The position numbers were made by a program, and so were the translations under genes. A DNA stretch of 64,000 bases from Nageia nagi (Eukaryota; Pinophyta), in contig JBITNC010000001.1 of assembly GCA_050084985.1 (NCBI GenBank), forward strand, positions 184,264,001 through 184,328,000, given 5' to 3'. The notes under the pieces are model-generated. The model saw nothing but the letters and a program-made list of their open reading frames with translations. It was not told the DNA's origin and did not search any database. Each line of letters begins with the position of its first letter. The first letter of the stretch is position 1. This document shows, piece by piece, positions 21,855 through 33,642 of the stretch.

Positions 21855-24369
21855 TGTTGAGCAAAGTGACAAGATTATCATCATTATTGTCAAAACACTT
21901 AGTTCGACCAAGTGGTTGCAATGATAGGTTGTATCATGGATGCATTGATCAATGTTAAAATAGTTCATATAGAGATGTGTACAGTGTTGCTTTAGTCTAT
22001 TTACATCAAAAAGCAAAATTTACAATTCTTGCATAGTTGTTCAAAAGTTATCAATAGTACACAATGTGTCTTTATGCACAGATATTAACACTTAGTGTCA
22101 TTGGACTACTTAAAGTTTCCAAACACATCATTCATAGTCTCAAAGGTTAATTTTGAGCTTAGTTATAGTTTTAGATCATGGTCATCCAATTGTTGGTACC
22201 TATTTGGGTCTTCTAATGACTTTTTATAAGCATGATGATTTTGCATTACAAGGTGATCAAAAAGGATGATTTAGTGTTAGATATGATGACATGTGTATTT
22301 CCAAATCATATTAGTGTTGATTGTGTTTGCACAAAGTTTGGGGTAGTGGTTCTTGATCTTGGTAACTCTTCATCTATTTTTACTCTTTTTTGGCCTATAT
22401 ACCAATTTAACATTAGAGGCTTCCAAATTGATGCATTTTTAGAGAAACTGGAAGAAATTATGGAATGAATTTTTTACAAGTTGTAGATCAAAGTACATTT
22501 TTTGTATGGTTTAAATTTAATATCTAATGGAATTCAAAAAACAATTTAGTGATCATTGCAAAATGGCTTTGCAATAAGTTTTCTAGTTTTGAATAGTTTT
22601 ATTGGCTGTCATGGAATTCATGTTGAAAGTGTTTTTCATTCATAGATGCATAAATTTTTGAATTTTTTTTATGTTACACCTATAACTCATTAATATGAAA
22701 AACTTTTTCTCTTATATAATCTTGATTTGATGCCCCAAAATATGAGAATCTTTAATGTGCACCAAACTAAGCTTGTGTACTATTTGATAAAATGTCTTCA
22801 AATCTTCATTAAAGTCCACTTTACGAGAAGTGTTGTGCACAATATATGTGGATCTATACCTTAAAATTTTTATATAATATATTTAGTTATGTGAAGAATA
22901 TGTGGTCTAAATTTCATGTTAAATCATAAACCTAGTGAGAAGTTGTATCTTTTCAAAAATACCTCTAGAGCTCTATTTTCATGTTTTTCCAATTTTGGAA
23001 TGCAGAGTGTTTGAAAAAATGACTCTATAATTTGTATAGGATAAAATAATTATTTTTTTGTATGGAATAGGGTTGTGACATGATTGAAAAAATGGCTTCT
23101 TAGCTATTTGAAGAAGACCAACGAAGTGTTTGACAAAATACCACCCATCATTGAAGTACATCTAGCAGTTACAAAAGTTGAGATTGAAAAGGTGTTTTAA
23201 AAAATATATTACAACCATGAGAATAAGGGTGTTATTAAAAAACAAAATAGTGTGTGAGCCTTAATGAGAAATAGAAAAACACGTGTGCTAATAGCTTTGA
23301 GTGGAGATGATTTTTGCAAATTTAAAATTTTTCTTTTTGATGTATTTAATATATGTAGTAAAAAGGGAATAGAAATCAAGCATCTAGGGAAGAGAGATGG
23401 ATGTTACTTGAATGTGATCTAGCTTTGTGAAAAAGAGACCAATTTATTTTAGTTGAGTAAAGCATATTTACATTACCATTTTCATCACTTTTTCATAGAG
23501 ATTTATGAAAATGTTTTGTTCGTATTTTGATCATAACTTCTTCATACGATGTCATTTTTAGCTAAAATGTTTGAGTGGAGTTAGTGAAAAGAGAGGTAAA
23601 AAAAACCTAGAAATAGTTTAGTAATTTATAAAAGGAGGAAAGAGAACTAATTGATTTTTGAGGCTATTGTTTTTAGACTTCATTTTTTGTAACCATCACA
23701 AAGACAATATTGATTCTTTCATGTATAAAGAACATCAATTACAAGATATCATTTAGAGTGATTGCTATTCGATTTCAATGTGATGTAGTGAAATATTCTA
23801 GTAGATTAAAGGATGACCATTTTGAGAGCATTTATGGATAGGTGTGTAGTATGATTGAGTTTGAGTAAATAGAAGGTTAAGAGACATGGTTGGGTGAGCA
23901 AGGATAAGTGGAGTTAATCAGATTTAGTTTGGGGAGTTTGGATTTAAAATATGAATGTAATTATATTGTGATAGTGTGGATTCAAATACAGCATGTGTGG
24001 AGGTGTGATATTGATAGCTAGACCAAACAAGGTATTATTGATACCATTCTTATCTTCATCTCATCAAGATTTCTGATTTGATGCTTGGAATAAGAGTTGG
24101 TGCTCCTTGCATTTGGTGCTATATAATTATATAGGTTAGTTGGTACTATTCTTGTAGTTGGTGCTACTAAATATTGTATTGGACATCCATTTATTTTTTA
24201 TTGGATTTGAGTGGTAGCCCAAGCATTCCATTGGCACAAGTGGTTTTACCACACTAGGTTCCACTATACATCTTATGTTCTTATGCAATTGCTTTGTGTG
24301 ATTATTTTTATTGTTCAATTTTTAATAACATTGATTCACCCCCCCTTTTAGTGTCACCATAGAATAACA
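21855..24369 (+). repeat. 3' LTR of the + copia
   Basis: It begins TGTTGAGCAAAGTGACAAG and ends GTGTCACCATAGAATAACA, giving the usual TG..CA ends, at 2515 bp. It is colinear with the 5' LTR but diverged. The copia minus-strand host pol resumes at 24370. Confidence 0.9.
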
Positions 24370-26032
24370 AATTTACCATTTCACCTTTAGGAACTCCACT
24401 ATCTTCATATCCATAAAACTAGATGTTCTCTATTCTTGCAACTAGATTTTGCATTTCTTGATTTTGGTTCCTTGTAATTATCCTTATAGTGTTACCATTT
24501 ATGATTTAACTTTGTGGGTGATCCTTCAACCATATCTTACCTTTGTTACCTTGATTCATCATCTTTGCATTGGGTGTGGCTTGGTATACTCACACTTGTT
24601 GGTGTTGTGGTGGAGCTAAAGGGTCTTGGTGAGCTTGGAACACTCACACTTGATGGTTGTCCTTTATTTTTTTGAGTCATAACATGGGTGGGATATTCTT
24701 TTTCTGATGTTTTCTCCTTCAAACTCTCATCTACACACACTTTTTGCTACAATTTTTTATTACTATATTCTCCCCTTTCATCAAAAATGGTATCTCTAGA
24801 CATAATTATCTTGTGAGTCTTAGGATTATAGAATTTATAAGCCTTTGAATTCTCATTATATCCTACAAACACACAATCTATAGATTTGGCATCCAACTTC
24901 CTCCTCTTTTCATCATTTACATGTACATATGGAAGACAACCAAACACTCTCAAGTGTTCCAAATTAGGTTTCCTTTCAAACCAAGCTTCAAAGGAGGTAA
25001 TTTTATTCAAGCTTCTTGTAGGAGGCCTGTTCAAAATATACATTTATATTATTACTATTTTAGCCTAATAAATATTGGACAATTTCTTACTTTGCATCAT
25101 GCTTCTATCCATCTCAACCAATGTCCTATTTTTCCTTTTCGCTACACTATTTTGTTGTGGTGTATAGGGAGACGTAAGGTATTTCCTAATTCCATTCCCT
25201 TTACAAAAAATGTAAAACTTCATTGCCATAGTATTCTCCTCCTCTATCACTTCTCAAACACTTTACACTATACCCACTTTTCTTCTCAAAAAATGTTTTA
25301 AACTCCTTTAAATAGTCAAATGTTTCATCCTTGCTCTTAATGAAATAAGCCCAACATATTCTAGTGAAATCAATAATAAAAGTGATAAAGTAAGAAGATT
25401 TACCAAAATTGTAAGTTTTCAAAGGCCCATAAATATTGGTATGGACCAATTGGAGAGGTAATTTGGCTCTCTATGCTTCTTCCTTTGGAAACTTGCTCCT
25501 TGCTTTCTTTCCAAGTGCACATCCTTCACACACATCTTTACAATCTTCTACTTGTGGCAGTCCTCTTTCCATTTTTGGAAGAGTATTTAAACTTTGAAAA
25601 TTCAAGTGTCCAAGCCTCATATGTGAAAGTGCATTTTTATCTTCAATTCCCATAAATACAAAGCCTCCATCCTTCTCAAGAAACTTCACTGAAAAGAGTT
25701 TATTTCCATTCATGTTAACAATAGTAATAAGCCTTCCACCATGGTTTTTATCATAGATTTTACACATTTTGTCTTCAAACACCAATTTGTAGTTATTTTC
25801 TAGCATTTGGCCAATGCTTAACAAACTATAGTAAATGTATTTTACCTTCATAGTTCCCTTGTTTGTTTGAACGTGCATCTCTCCTTTCCAAACAATCTCT
25901 AAGATCTTCTCATCTCCCAATCTCACACTTGACTTGTAAGAGTAATCAATAGAGGAGAGTAAATATTGTTCATCGATCATGTAATTTGAGCACCCGCTAT
26001 CCAAAATCCAAGTTTCATCTTCAAGATTTTAG
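24370..26032 (-). pseudogene. pol: copia protease and integrase (proximal half of host pol)
   Basis: On the minus strand, WILDSGCSNYMID (about 26010-25970) is an intact-looking protease motif. GAG-pre-integrase HMRLGHLNFQSL and CEGCALGKKARSKFP precede the integrase. In the catalytic core, HTNIYGPL (usual HTDI.G) has Asp to Asn and QQNSVAKRKNR (usual QQNGVAERKNR) has Glu to Lys, while LRSDRGGEY keeps its Asp. The integrase C-terminus (RVFGCLPYVHVNDEKRRKLD, 25043-24747) follows. The text ends at the insertion boundary 24370 and continues at 13545. Confidence 0.88.
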
Positions 26033-27009
26033 GGGGGTATAATTGAAAGAAGCAATTGTTCTTCACCATATCCATGCTCTTCTTCTCCATAGTGGGCTAA
26101 TTTACTTTCATGTGCTTGTTTCATCATGCATTCATACTCAATATGGACAAATTTATTGCAATAAAAACATTGTAAATTTCTTTTATCTTTAATTTTACCT
26201 CCTCTTCTAGAGTGTCTCCTCCTTAATGCATATTCTAGTTCATTTTTTGTACTTTGTTCTCTTCCTCTTCCTCTTCCAAAAGAGCCTCTTCTTCCTCCTC
26301 TTCTGAATCTACCTCTTCCTCTTGAACCTCTTCCTTTTCCTCTTTCTTTTTCTTCATTCTCTTTGATGGATAATGCTTGCTTATCATTGTTTCTTGTTAC
26401 TATTTTTGTTCTCTTCAAAACTTTCTCTTCATGTGATGTAAGAGAGCCAATTAAATTATCAATTTCCATGGTTAAGAGATCCTTTGTTTCTTCAATAATG
26501 AGTGTAGCATGATCATATCTCTTAGTTAAGGTTCTTAAAACCTTCTTAATGACTACCTCCTTATTTATCTTCTTTCCAAGAGTGGCCATTTTATTGACTA
26601 TGGCTTTCACTCTTACACACTAATCTCCAATAGTCTCCTTCTCTTCCTACTTCAAATTCTCAAACTCCCTTCTCAATGTTTGGATTTAGACTTATTTCAC
26701 ATTAAGGCTCCCTTGGTAGCCTTATCTCAATGTTTCCCATGCTTCTTAGATTGAGACATAAGCTGAGATTCTAGGAAAAATGCTCTTGTCCAAAGCTGCT
26801 TGGATGAAGGATAGAGCCATGGAATTCTATTTCTTCTTATCCTTTGCATCTATGCTTATGGCATTCTAATTAGCTGGATCACTATAGCCAACATCTATAA
26901 TGTCCTAGTAGTCTCTTCCCTTCAAGAGAGACTTCATATGGATACTCCAGTACTCATAGTCACTCCCATCAAATTCTATAATGGGGGTTACATTCGAGTT
27001 TCTTAGCAT
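26029..27009 (-). pseudogene. gag: copia gag (UBN2 type) with CCHC knuckle
   Basis: It probably starts at the ATG whose complement lies at 27007-27009 (MLRNSNVTPIIEFDGSDYEY), some 50 bases after the primer site. The UBN2 core includes VRVKAIVNKMATLGKK and VVIKKVLRTLTKRYDHATLI, then IEETKDLL. A long Arg/Gly-rich linker and the knuckle CFYCNKFVHIEYEC (C-x2-C-x4-H-x4-C, with the Gly before His lost) follow. The last 193 residues (26610-26029) are still open. A single stop separates it from protease. Upstream stops make it defective. Confidence 0.85.
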
Positions 27010-27060
27010 GACCTCTCTTCTCTTCTTGGATAACTTCTTGAACCCAATATGATCCAATGA

Positions 27061-27073
27061 AGCTTTGATACCA
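27061..27073 (-). other. Primer-binding site of the minus-strand copia
   Basis: The minus strand reads TGGTATCAAAGCT, one change from TGGTATCAGAGC (initiator Met tRNA complement), just inside the 5' LTR and about 50 bases before gag. Confidence 0.8.
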
Positions 27074-27075
27074 AA

Positions 27076-27548
27076 TGAAGTTAATTAATACAAATAATAA
27101 ATTTAATCATACAATTGATTCATAACTAAAAATGATTTTACAAATCAAAGGTAGAATGCATTCATCAATGGATGATGCTCACAGTTTTACACAACACCAT
27201 AAACTTGCATTAGATTATTGATAACATACTCCAACACTTATAAATCCTTGAAACAATACCTAAATATATTCTACAGGCCATGTATGACCTTTATTATTCA
27301 TTTAATATTATCTAAAAGAAAAAAATGTGGGAAATAAATGAAGAGACAATACTTTTAATAAAACTTAGTAAACACAACCAGCCGATGAGCAGGTTGGCTG
27401 AAGGACTAACCGGTTGGCCAGTCACACATAGAACTAATCGATCTATAGGACATCTATTCTCATATAGATAATAGAAAGATAAAATAGTAAGCTCAAATTT
27501 TGGGTAATTTCAATGTTTTATGTTACTTTAACATCTTCAAATTCTTCA
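27076..27548 (-). repeat. 5' LTR of the minus-strand copia
   Basis: On the minus strand it runs from TGAAGAATTTGAAGATG to an end at CA next to the primer site, about 473 bp. Positions 27256-27548 match the distal LTR at 11666-11958. The inner end is set by the primer site, not by LTR alignment, so it may be off by some bases. Confidence 0.7.
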
Positions 27549-27553
27549 TACCT

Positions 27554-28280
27554 TGCCATAAGAATAGCTCATCAAAATATTTGGAAAAATTTGTAATAAG
27601 CATATTTCATCTATGTTACAAGTACAACAACACAAAATATTTGAAGGAGAATTATTGTAATAAAAAATCATTGAATAGGTTAAAACATAATCAGGTGAAA
27701 TCAAATTACATAAGAAAAATAACAATAATGATCAAAAGTGTAACAATAGTGGCAACAACAATCAAGCATATTAAAAGCCTTACAACAATCAAGTATATTA
27801 TGATATCAATCAAGTACAACTAGTCATAGAAATACATCCTCCACAATAAGCAAGAATATGAGAACAAGGTAAACTCAATGAGCAAGCACATTTGCAACAA
27901 AAGCAAAAGCAAAATTTTACCCCTTTGGGAGAACCTTTATTGGATATCTTACAAAAGGTGCTTCAAGCAAATCTCTTAACATTGCTTGAAGTCAAATAAA
28001 ATTTGATAGCATCAATGAGACCTTAGTACAAATATAATGAGTTTTGTGAATATCATAAGTTATAACACAAGTAGATGCATTTTATTAAAACATGAAATCT
28101 AAGATCTTATCGATAATGGGCTAGTCTTAATGGGAAGTCCAATTGCACAACTTAATCAAAATTTGAGAATTTTCAATTATCCTTTGCTTAGACATGATGT
28201 AAATCAAGTGATCACTTCTTTGAATATGTATCAACCCTATCATAATATGGAGCTCCCTTCATCTTATGATTTTGTTCATT
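27554..28280 (+). pseudogene. gag: Ty3/gypsy gag, second part
   Basis: The first bases correspond to the minus-strand gag copy at about 39050-38870 (KLHKKNNNND is shared). Downstream come TPLGEPLLDILQKVLQANLL, then a knuckle-like EFCEYHKL..HK..HF, then DNGLVLMGSPIAQLNQNLRI and LLRHDVNQVITSLNMYQP, ending at about 28280. The parallel copy at 32433-32932 has DNGQISILENLITPPNQPL and HNVNQVN. It is the continuation of 11203-11665. Stops are numerous. Confidence 0.75.
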
Positions 28281-30000
28281 AAGCCAATCCTTTGAATTTT
28301 TCTTATGTTTGTGTTGTCTTTTGCGCTATAATTTATCTTAGCATTTGAGCATTATCACTTCAATTGTTTCAACAACTTGTACCATTATCATATTAAGATC
28401 ATAGTATTCAATACTAAATCCTACTCCACTTTTGTGATTTTCACCATTGAGAAATTCGGGTAGGACAAAGTCACTCAACTCCTAGACTTATCATGTGCCT
28501 CTTTATTATCATTTATTGGTAGCACTATCTTTGTATGGTATCATTGTGTAACATGTATCTTTATCACATTATCATATCATTTTGGATTTTCATTATTATA
28601 TATCCACTTTATGAGCCTCTATATTTTCTCATATCTTCATTATTTGTCTTTGTCTCTTATGTTTATTTATTTTGTGCCCTTGTGCTTCATCATTATACTA
28701 AATCATTTATTTTAATCAAGTTTACATTTATTTTATACATAATCATAGGCATATATTGTTAAGCTCTATTTGATTCCTTATCATTATCATTATATATAGA
28801 CCTCATTCCCCATGAGTACATAACCACTTGTGTCATAATAAAAAATCTACCTTAAAAATCATTCCTTTAGGATTGGTAATAGATTGTTGACTGTCATGGT
28901 TTTTTAGGGAAATATAGTCTAATTAAACAAGTAATAATGATATTGAGATGGATAAATCTCTTTTCTCATATTGTTATATTCATCAATGAGTAGTAATCAT
29001 ATGTCATCAAGTTTGGATCATGTATAATCTTGTTATCTTGTCATTGTTAAATCATAACCCTATGTGTACATATATCTAGTTATAGTCTCACCTTATACAT
29101 GTATCTTTGTATATAGTTTGTGTTATCCTTGTTCATAGTCATTGTACCTATCTTATCATTTCCATTGTGTACAATTGTATCCTTGTATCATATCCATGAT
29201 GTATAGTCATGATGTTGTCTTAACATAAAAAAATTATAAAATAAAATAAAAAGCATAAGCATATTTATGATCAATGAGCACTTAATAATGAAAAATGATA
29301 TTTTGTTGGCTTCACTTTTCTCATCCATCTTCTATTTTTTGAGAGGTAAAGTATTTGAATATCTCAAGATAATATCAATACTATCATATCCTAGCATGTC
29401 TGTAAGATATTCTTAGTACTCATTTTATTCCTTATTTGTAGATGTATTCTAATGGCATTCACCTTTACTTACCATTTACATGGGGTAGAATGGCATTTAC
29501 AGTTTAGTTGGGTCAACATGGCATGTATCTGCTTTCCATTAAACATGGGACAAAAGTAGCATTCCATTTTTTTCCATTCAAACATGGGGTAAAGATAATC
29601 TTTATTTACTTGCCATTCAACATGGGTAAGATATCTTTTTCATAATGGAATCATTTCAGCATCTTTTTTTTTCCATTAAAAATGGGGAAATATCCCTTTT
29701 GTTTCCATTAAACAAGGGGAAAAATCAGCCTTATCATGGTCACATCATTGAGCATATCATGTTATAAGCCAAGCATTTTCATATGTTTCCATAAACTGAA
29801 TCATTCTATGTTGATCATATCTTTGAGATCATTTAGCACTTGTCTTCTAGCATTAATTATTTTTGCATGCTTATATCTGTTCATAACTTTGGTTAATAAA
29901 ATATCATTGAGAATTATTATACAAACATTGTTCATAAATCAAAACATAAGCATTCATCTTGAGCTTTTGTACTAAACCTTGTATGCTTGCAAGATTCAGT
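28281..30000 (+). other. Downstream part of the + gypsy element; no pol recognised
   Basis: Between the end of gag and the polypurine/LTR signal at 30001 I find no protease, reverse transcriptase or integrase motif on either strand. The element therefore looks like a gag-only (non-autonomous) gypsy derivative or one that lost pol long ago. Apart from the repeats at 29450-29725 the sequence is AT-rich and featureless. Confidence 0.5.
29450..29725 (+). repeat. Repeated CCATT.AACATGGGG.AA motif
   Basis: At least six variants of CCATT(A/C)AACATGGGGTAAA occur near 29480, 29547, 29577, 29619, 29674 and 29704, spaced 30-65 bp. Several resemble a polypurine tract (for example AACAAGGGGAAAAA), about 300 bp before the 3' LTR start. 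Confidence 0.7.
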
Positions 30001-30040
30001 TCAAAAGGGAGCAACTATAAACACCCCAAAAATACATTTT
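30001..30040 (+). repeat. Polypurine tract and start of gypsy 3' LTR
   Basis: TCAAAAGGGAG (30001-30011) is followed shortly by TATAAACACCCCAAAAATAC from 30016. This resembles the TGTAAACACCCC-type start of a gypsy LTR with the second base changed. I could not find its partner upstream of 11203, so the far end of the LTR is unknown. Confidence 0.45.
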
Positions 30041-32432
30041 GATAAGAAACATCAAAACCAAGATTAAACATAAAATATATTAAAGTTAGCAAAGGACCTA
30101 ATCATTTGAACAATGTTGCTAGTCATCTGGATGATCCTGATGCATAATCATTCAGATGATCCTGACTATCTTTTTCTACAATAAGGTGGTTATGAAATAA
30201 TTTTGGGACCCTAAGTCATTATCACATGATTTTTTTGAATTTTTGCAAAGCACCTACAATATAGAATAGAACATCAACAACAAAAATTGAGAACATATCA
30301 CCATCACTTAGGATTTTACAAGAAATCCACCATGGACTAACATTTGCAAGGTTATCTCATCCCACTTTAAGTGGAATGGAGCTATATCTATTGTGAATTA
30401 TGATCATAAATGCATGTATCTTTCTTTTGTAAAGGTTTTTTAGGTCTTTAAGAGCTTAAATAATACTTGTATCCTTCATTATATCATATATTTTCTTACT
30501 TGCATATGTTGTGTGGTACTTAGGCATTCTTTAGGCTAATCTCATCCTAGACCTTAAAGATTTGTAAATATCCATTGTAATTGCATCTTTATACATATGA
30601 GATCATACCCTCTTGATTCTTATAGCATTATCAATGTTTAAATCATAATAGGTATTGATTATAGCATAAATCATTTTTTACATCATTATCTTGGATATTT
30701 GTTGGGTGTTTACCATGCTTTAGGATTGAATCATCTTAGTTCATCATTTGTTATCATTTTTTATTTGAGGCTTCCCTTTAACATATTTTATTTTGCAGGT
30801 CTCCCTAGATATCTCAAGATCAATAATATCAATAACACTCCATTATTCATCCAAACCATGTTCATTTGAGCATAAATATTAACTCTAGAAAACATCTAAT
30901 GAATAAGTACTCTAGATCTTGAGGTTTTGTTGTGAATTTCACCCTAATCTCTTATTGTTAAGGATATTCAAATGCTTACAACTTCTACCATCATCAATCC
31001 CTTCAAATATGGAATTTATGTACATATCCATACTACCTTAACTCCCTCTATAAACACAAATCTAGGACTATATTAAAACTATTCTATCAATTCCAATGGC
31101 CCAAATAGTAAACTTAATATCTGTATAAAGCATTGGTCATCTCTCTAAAATTATTTACTACAAAATCTAACTTTGGTACTTTAAATATCCAATTCATCAG
31201 ATTATAGGTATTCTATCACCCAAATATAATTATCTTGGTGTACACTTGTGTTGCTTAATATATTAATATACATTTTGAAATACTTATTCTATTTGATGAC
31301 ATATTGATAGTGGAATGATAAATCTTGACATCCTATTAGTTATGAAAGTTGAATTATTGATAATGGAATGGTAAAGGTTAACAACCTTTTAGTTACCTTT
31401 AAAATTTAGTATAATGATGATAACATTCCTTTTAAATATATATTTTTTAACGTCAAAACACGTGCCAATTATAATGTTGGGTATAGAGTCATTTCTAAAG
31501 TTATAATAGCATCTATTTTTGCATTGATTTAGAGTCATTCATAACATTCTTTTTTTAGTGTCGTATATAGAGTCAAAAATAGAGTCAATATTTGAGTCAT
31601 ATTTAGAGTCATAAAGCATCAAAATTAGAGTTGAAAATAGAGTCAATATTCAAGTGAAACTTGGCATTGGTAGTTGCATAGAATAACATTGAAAATGATG
31701 GAATCAGATTTTCAATGCTATATGATGTCATACTATGCAATTAGTAATGAATAAAAAAAATGACACTTGTCCCTATGTTATATTCATTTATTGTAGTAGT
31801 GATTAAATATCCTCTAATTAATCTTAACCTATCAAATCTAAATTTTAAATGTTTAACATACCTTTTATCTTACATGTAATAAAAAATTAGATGTCAGATT
31901 CACCTAGGATAGGATAACAACAAACCACTTTTGAAAGCAGGACCCTAAAATCTATCATGCATTGAGAGGCATCAAGAGGTACTTTGCATAGAAATACCAC
32001 CAATATTTTTTCATCATTAAGATACCTATTCCAAGGTTATGTTTTGAATATTGATATGGATAATAATAGCTTAAGAATTCAATATAGCTTGAATAACAAA
32101 ATCCAAATATGATATGTGGTGTTCAAGAACACTGATCAAGAGTATTTTTGTTACCACATATCAAGGATCCATATTATTTCATGATACATGATGCACAACC
32201 CCTCACTTCCTTTATAGTAAATAAGTCTAGTTTCAAGGCTCCTCCTTTGGCTTATCAATTTCTAATGCTAAGAAACATTCTTGGGCTTACCTTTGGACCA
32301 ACTTGTTTTCATAAAATATAAAGGTAATGAGAGTACAAAATACTCAAAATAATAATAAATCACTTAAATAAATAGTTAATTATAGATAAATAAAATATAC
32401 ATTTTAATTAAATTAAAATTCATTTTTAGATG
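30041..32432. other. AT-rich relic sequence between two gypsy elements
   Basis: It presumably holds the rest of the + gypsy 3' LTR and the 3' part of the - gypsy element (whose gag ends at 32433). No pol motif is visible. A CACTA-like end inside is listed separately. 30120-30175 has a near-duplicate GATGATCCTGA phrase. Confidence 0.4.
31480..31801. mobile_element. Possible right end of a CACTA-type element with subterminal repeats
   Basis: The segment ends TTATTGTAGTAGTG at 31801, whose complement CACTACTACAATAAATG looks like a CACTA-superfamily terminus. 150-320 bp inside, TAGAGTC is repeated about eight times (31487-31650), as in the subterminal transposase-binding repeats of this superfamily. 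I did not find the left end. Confidence 0.35.
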
Positions 32433-32932
32433 TTAACATACTTGACTAAATGATGTAGAAGCATTCACTTGATTCACATTATGTTTAGGAAAAGGATTGT
32501 TAAAATTTTATAAGGGTTGATTAGGTGGTGTGATTAGATTTTCCAATATTGATATTTGACCATTATCAATAAGATCTTGAATTTCATATTTAAATTGCAT
32601 GCACCCATAATTTTTATGTCCTTTTTGTCTATGGTACTCACAAAAATCATTTTACTTATACCATGTTCCTATTGGTGCCATTGGATTTTCTTTTATTTTG
32701 GCAATGTTAAGATATTTTTTTGTAACATCTTGCATAAGATATGAGATAATCATTCAGCCAATGGAGTAAAATTTCATCTCAATCTTGGTGGAAAAGGTGC
32801 TTGATTATTAAATTATCTTTGTTCTCTTATTATAGGTTGTTATGGAGCTATTTGAGGTTATGTTTCTATGATTGATTACACTTGATTGACATTGTATGAT
32901 ATTTGATTGTTGTATGGGTTTTGATATGTTAT
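32433..32932 (-). pseudogene. gag: Ty3/gypsy gag, distal part (same family as 27554-28280)
   Basis: Minus-strand reading gives NPMAPIGTWYK, then a CCHC-like knuckle FCEYHRQKGHKNYGCMQFK, EIQDLIDNGQISILENLITP and HNVNQVNASTSFSQVC before a stop at 32433. It is the continuation of the gag at 38859-40403, from which it is separated by the LTR element 32933-38853. Confidence 0.8.
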
Positions 32933-33642
32933 TGTAGACCCTAAAGTGTGTAAAATACAATTTATAAAATGATCTACAACATAAGAAGAAATAAATATGT
33001 ACAATATATTAGATACAACAAATATATATGAAAAACATGTACCTGACATGAAGTGTATGTACAATCCTCAAAAGCAAATAGCAATAAATATTTGAAGGAT
33101 TGGGAATGGATTGGAGGTAAGCTCATTCTGGATCTTTGTATATATGAATCAATAACCTCAACCACCAAAATATGGTACCCTTAATCTTGAAGATGCACAC
33201 CATTAACAATGTTGAATATGTAGAATTATGAAGTGCACCAAACATAGAAAGTTTCATAGCTTAGAGTATAGCAATTTCTCATAATAGGTGGCATTAAGAG
33301 ATATCATTACTTGATGAATATTGCAATAGATAACCACCTATCAGAGATCTTATCATATCAAAGAGTTATGATATGTGGAGTTCAACCTATTACACTAACA
33401 TATATAGCCTATAAAGACATGGAAAGGAGTGAAGGCTAACTTCTAGCAATAATATAATCATTATTGTATTCAAGATACTTTAAAATATGAAACATGATAG
33501 ATAATATAGCATTTAATATAACACATGATATTTCATTGTAATATCAACTTTATCTTAACATTTGTAATATTAAAATAAGTCATTTAGAAAGTCTAAATAT
33601 AATTTATTAAATAAATAATAAAATCATTTTTAGGTGTCTACA
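32933..33642 (-). repeat. 3' LTR of the gag-only element
   Basis: It runs from TGTAGACCCTAAAGTGTG to GGTGTCTACA and is colinear with 38156-38853 over its whole length, with scattered substitutions. Confidence 0.92.

Larger units (their letters stand above)
13546..24369 (+). mobile_element. Ty1/copia LTR retrotransposon with 2.5 kb LTRs
   Basis: Two direct LTRs (13546-16078, 21855-24369), a tRNA-iMet-type primer site, gag with several zinc knuckles, protease, integrase, reverse transcriptase, RNase H and a polypurine tract, all in + orientation. It sits in the pol of the minus-strand copia, whose coding text stops at 24370 and resumes at 13545. Flanking pentamers CATAT and AATTT do not give a clear target duplication. 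LTRs differ by many substitutions and indels and all genes carry stops, so the insertion is old and defective. Confidence 0.9.
11666..27548 (-). mobile_element. Ty1/copia LTR retrotransposon, nested host of a second copia
   Basis: Read on the minus strand: 5' LTR (27548-27076), primer-binding site (27073-27061), gag, protease, integrase, reverse transcriptase, RNase H, polypurine tract and 3' LTR (11958-11666). A second copia element (13546-24369) sits between integrase and reverse transcriptase. The whole element interrupts a + strand gypsy gag at 11665/27554. TACCT occurs at 11668-11672 and 27549-27553 and could be the target duplication. Because the outer end of the distal LTR appears truncated and TACCT also occurs inside the 5' LTR, this is uncertain. 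All frames are broken. Confidence 0.85.

Noticed and set aside
24886-25655. Plus-strand frames over the copia integrase region
   Set aside because: Antisense shadows of the clear minus-strand integrase and protease.
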